From Glaciecola sp048820975 (lineage in GTDB: Bacteria; Pseudomonadota; Gammaproteobacteria; Enterobacterales; Alteromonadaceae): a stretch of DNA of 64,000 nt. Location: the NCBI RefSeq assembly GCF_048820975.1, contig NZ_JBMEUF010000004.1, forward strand, positions 1 through 64,000, written 5' to 3'. Shown here piece after piece: positions 61,896 to 64,000 of the stretch (positions within the stretch are counted from its first letter, which is position 1; each line of letters begins with the position of its first letter). The notes under the pieces were generated by a model, which was given only the letters and a program-made list of their open reading frames with translations, did not search any database and was not told the origin of the DNA. The translations under genes were made by a program, and so were the position numbers.

Positions 61896-62747
61896 ATGCC
61901 AATAAATTTGACTGCAACGCGCGTGTTATTCATGATATTAGTAATGACTGCTGGCTTTAGTAGTGCAGGTGAAATAGCTGCAAGCGGCAAAAAGCATAGT
62001 GAGGGACAACTCACACTTTCACAAGAGCAACTGCGTGCTATAGGGCAGAAAATATATATAAATGAAACCGGTGGCAAACTCGAAAATTTGATTGCTTGGA
62101 ATAATGGCGAAAACTTCGCAAGTTTAGGCATTGGCCATTTCATTTGGTTTCCAGAAAACAGCACAAGCCCATTTACAGAAACCTTTCCCGCCTTAATTGA
62201 CTATTTTAAAGCCCAGAATCTAGCCATGCCAAGTTGGTTGCAATATACCCATGACTTACCTTGGAGCAGTAAAAGCGCTTTTATGGCTGCATCGAATAGC
62301 GTAAAAATGAGTGATTTAAAGGACTTGTTAAGCAATACCATGGATTATCAAGTCGCCTTTATTCATAAGCGTATGCAACAAGCACTGCCCTTAATGCTAA
62401 GTCATATTGAAAGCGCCGCCCAACAAAAGTTAGTAAGTACCAACTTTCACACTTTATCTTCTAGTGAGCTAGGCTTATATGCCTTAATTGACTATGTTAA
62501 TTTTAAAGGGGAAGGTGTTTCATCAACAGAAACGTATCAAGGGGAAGGATGGGGCTTATTACAAGTTTTACAAAGTATGGACCCGGCAAATAACAACCCT
62601 CACAAAGCTTTTCACTATGCTTGCGATGAAGTATTAACAAGAAGAGTGAAGCTTTCCTCACAGCAAGAAGTTGAGCAGCGCTGGCTAGCTGGTTGGCGAA
62701 AGCGTTGTGCTACCTACTCTTCCGCTACACATAGCAATATAAATTAA
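61896..62747 (+). CDS. Secreted protein with lysozyme-like motif, function unknown
   Basis: A 283-residue exported protein (signal to about residue 26). I do not recognise a named family. Residues about 50-90 (INETGG ... NNGENFASLGIGHFIWFPEN) resemble the T4-lysozyme-type arrangement of an early Glu followed by a GIGH strand, suggesting a muramidase-like fold; this is inference only. A later FHTLSSSELGLYALIDYVNF segment with conserved GEGW..L is also typical of its relatives. Starts 3 bases after the methyltransferase gene and ends at a terminator. Confidence 0.65.
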   Translation: MPINLTATRVLFMILVMTAGFSSAGEIAASGKKHSEGQLTLSQEQLRAIGQKIYINETGGKLENLIAWNNGENFASLGIGHFIWFPENSTSPFTETFPALIDYFKAQNLAMPSWLQYTHDLPWSSKSAFMAASNSVKMSDLKDLLSNTMDYQVAFIHKRMQQALPLMLSHIESAAQQKLVSTNFHTLSSSELGLYALIDYVNFKGEGVSSTETYQGEGWGLLQVLQSMDPANNNPHKAFHYACDEVLTRRVKLSSQQEVEQRWLAGWRKRCATYSSATHSNIN

Positions 62748-62761
62748 GACACTACAGGCAC

Positions 62762-62792
62762 AAAAAAACCAGCGCTAAGGCTGGTTTTTTTT
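62762..62792. terminator. Bidirectional terminator between the secreted-protein gene and mdh
   Basis: Stem of 12 pairs (62762-62773 with 62780-62791), 6-base loop, T tract on the plus strand and A tract giving T on the minus strand, between convergent genes. Confidence 0.92.
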
Positions 62793-62804
62793 AAGCTTTA
62801 GTAC

Positions 62805-63743
62805 TTAGCCGTTTACGAAATCAACACCTAGTTTGATATCGCCACGTAAGCCTTCAAGCATATCTTCTTTCGCTTTTTGTTCAAATGCGCTTAATTCGCC
62901 GTAAGGCAAAATTTCTTCAACGCCATTTTTACCCAAACGTACTGGGTGAGCAAAGAATGCAGCATCTTCAGAACCGTCTACTTGAACATAAGTATATTCA
63001 GTAACGTCTTTGCCCTGCATTGCATCTACTAATGATAAGCAGAAACGTGCTGCAGCTTGACCCATAGACAATGTAGCTGAACCGCCACCCGCCTTAGCTT
63101 CAACAACTTCAGTACCTGCATTTTGAATGCGCGGCGTTAAAGATGCGATTTCATCATCGGTAAAGCTCACGCCTTCAACCTGTGATAGCAATGGTAAAAT
63201 TGTGGTACCAGAGTGACCACCAATTACCGGTACGTGAATTTCAGACGTGCTTTTGCCTTTTAATTCAGCAATGAAGGTTTCAGAACGAATAACATCAAGC
63301 GTAGTTACACCAAATAATTTATTCTTATCGTAAACGCCTTTAGCTTTAAGTGTTTCAGCGGCAATAGCAACCGTTGTGTTTACTGGGTTAGTAATTACAC
63401 CAATACATGCTTTAGGACAGTTGTCAGCACATGCTTCAATTAGGTTTTTAACAATACCCGCGTTAATGTTGAACAAGTCAGAACGGTCCATTCCAGGTTT
63501 TCTTGGAACGCCTGCTGGAATCAATACTATGTCACAACCGCTTAATGCCGCGGCAAGGTCATCTTTACCAAAACCGGCAACTTTAACATCGGTAGGGATG
63601 TGGCTAAGGTCTACGGCTACGCCCGGTACTACAGGTGCTACATCGTACAATGATAATTCTGAGCCTGCAGGTAATTGTGTTTTTAATAACAACGATAAGG
63701 CTTGACCAATACCACCAGCTGCGCCCAATACGGCTACTTTCAT
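62805..63743 (-). CDS. mdh: Malate dehydrogenase
   Basis: NAD-dependent Mdh of the TCA cycle, 312 residues like E. coli. Features: VAVLGAAGGIGQALSLLL at the N-terminus (NAD), PAGVPRKPGMDRSDLFNINA with substrate-binding arginines, VITNPVNTTV, VTTLDVIRSETF and the catalytic His in PVIGGHSGTTI. GGAG precedes the ATG. Divergent from argR, a conserved gammaproteobacterial arrangement. Confidence 0.97.
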   Translation of the reverse strand: MKVAVLGAAGGIGQALSLLLKTQLPAGSELSLYDVAPVVPGVAVDLSHIPTDVKVAGFGKDDLAAALSGCDIVLIPAGVPRKPGMDRSDLFNINAGIVKNLIEACADNCPKACIGVITNPVNTTVAIAAETLKAKGVYDKNKLFGVTTLDVIRSETFIAELKGKSTSEIHVPVIGGHSGTTILPLLSQVEGVSFTDDEIASLTPRIQNAGTEVVEAKAGGGSATLSMGQAAARFCLSLVDAMQGKDVTEYTYVQVDGSEDAAFFAHPVRLGKNGVEEILPYGELSAFEQKAKEDMLEGLRGDIKLGVDFVNG

Positions 63744-63952
63744 AAAGTTATCTCCGGTTAAACAAGATTGATAAATTGAGCCCGAAGATTAGCCCAAATT
63801 TGACATAATCTCAATCACCCTATGGTCTAAGTAAGCAATTAGTCGCCTAAGCTGGGTATTTTTTGTGTGAATAATTGCCAATTCGCCAGCCTTGTAGCAA
63901 AATACGCAAGACCGTTGCATTCACAAGACAACAAAAGAGTATTCAAGTTAAC

Positions 63953-64000
63953 ATGACTACACAAAAACAAGATGTATTAGTTAAAGCATTCCGAGAAATT
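63953..64000 (+). CDS. argR: Arginine repressor ArgR, 5' end only
   Basis: Sixteen codons (MTTQKQDVLVKAFREI) to the window end. They match the start of gammaproteobacterial ArgR (KQEELVKAFK in E. coli), the first helix of the winged-helix DNA-binding domain, and the divergent mdh neighbour supports the call. ArgR with arginine represses arginine biosynthesis. Truncated by the window, not by mutation. Confidence 0.85.
   Translation, partial: MTTQKQDVLVKAFREI

Noticed and set aside
63868..63885. Possible ArgR box (TGAAT ... ATTCG) between mdh and argR
   Set aside because: The half-sites are 8 bases apart instead of the 4 expected for an ARG box, and the second is imperfect.
1..64000. CRISPR array, tRNA or rRNA gene, transposase, integrase or phage genes
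   Set aside because: None was recognised: no regularly spaced repeats, no cloverleaf-like sequence, and no mobile-element protein among the supported reading frames.

Overview
The window is ordinary chromosome of a marine gammaproteobacterium, most likely an Alteromonadales member of the Glaciecola/Alteromonas type. The inference rests on AT-rich DNA, a complete Na+-translocating NADH:quinone reductase operon with apbE and nqrM, FabV, FabR with a membrane fatty-acid desaturase, the sthA/fabR/trmA and mdh/argR neighbourhoods, cysJIH, DUF2333 and TIGR04219 proteins, and many cyclic-di-GMP and membrane proteins. The genus is not settled by anything seen here. No rRNA or tRNA gene, insertion sequence, prophage, CRISPR array, plasmid origin or attachment site was seen.

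Layout. 1-900: a minus-strand promoter reading off the left edge, then a membrane-tethered RRM protein. 0.9-9.8 kb: a DUF5610-like protein, trmA, fabR facing a desaturase across a FabR-type operator, sthA and a hybrid histidine kinase. 10-14 kb: dusA, a small envelope cluster (secreted acidic protein, 38-residue membrane peptide, PspC-domain protein) behind a sigma-54-like promoter, then DUF2333 and a beta-barrel protein. 14-18.3 kb: the sulfite-reduction operon cysJIH. 18.6-26.8 kb: a small secreted protein, two tandem paralogous diguanylate cyclases, and an overlapping set of two lyso-lipid-type acyltransferases plus an MscS channel. 26.8-46 kb: mostly single genes: a DUF2884 protein behind a second sigma-54-like site, SDR enzymes, a Na+ symporter, msrA, a GST, a lipoprotein, PhoD-like phosphatase, fldB, an orphan ExbD, dipeptidyl peptidase IV, a PLP dehydratase, an amidohydrolase and an MBL hydrolase. 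46.5-55.9 kb: LexA-controlled dinB with a DUF1653 gene, a solute-binding-like protein, nqrM, apbE and nqrFEDCBA (transcribed A to F on the minus strand). 56.2-64 kb: fabV, a SemiSWEET, fklB, ppc, a SpoU-type methyltransferase, a lysozyme-like secreted protein, mdh and the first 16 codons of argR.

Themes. Several genes bear on membrane and redox balance: FabR/desaturase and FabV (fatty acids), the acyltransferases with MscS (lipid remodelling and tension), NQR (sodium motive force) with sodium- or proton-coupled transporters, and SthA/CysJI/FldB/MsrA (NADPH and thiol redox). Non-ATG starts supported by good ribosome binding sites are frequent.

The most promising leads are the two sigma-54-like promoters ahead of envelope genes (one next to a perfect inverted repeat and a PspC gene without pspA or pspF), the membrane-anchored RRM protein, and the acyltransferase/MscS operon. 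I found no clearly new multi-gene system; these are candidates, not demonstrations.
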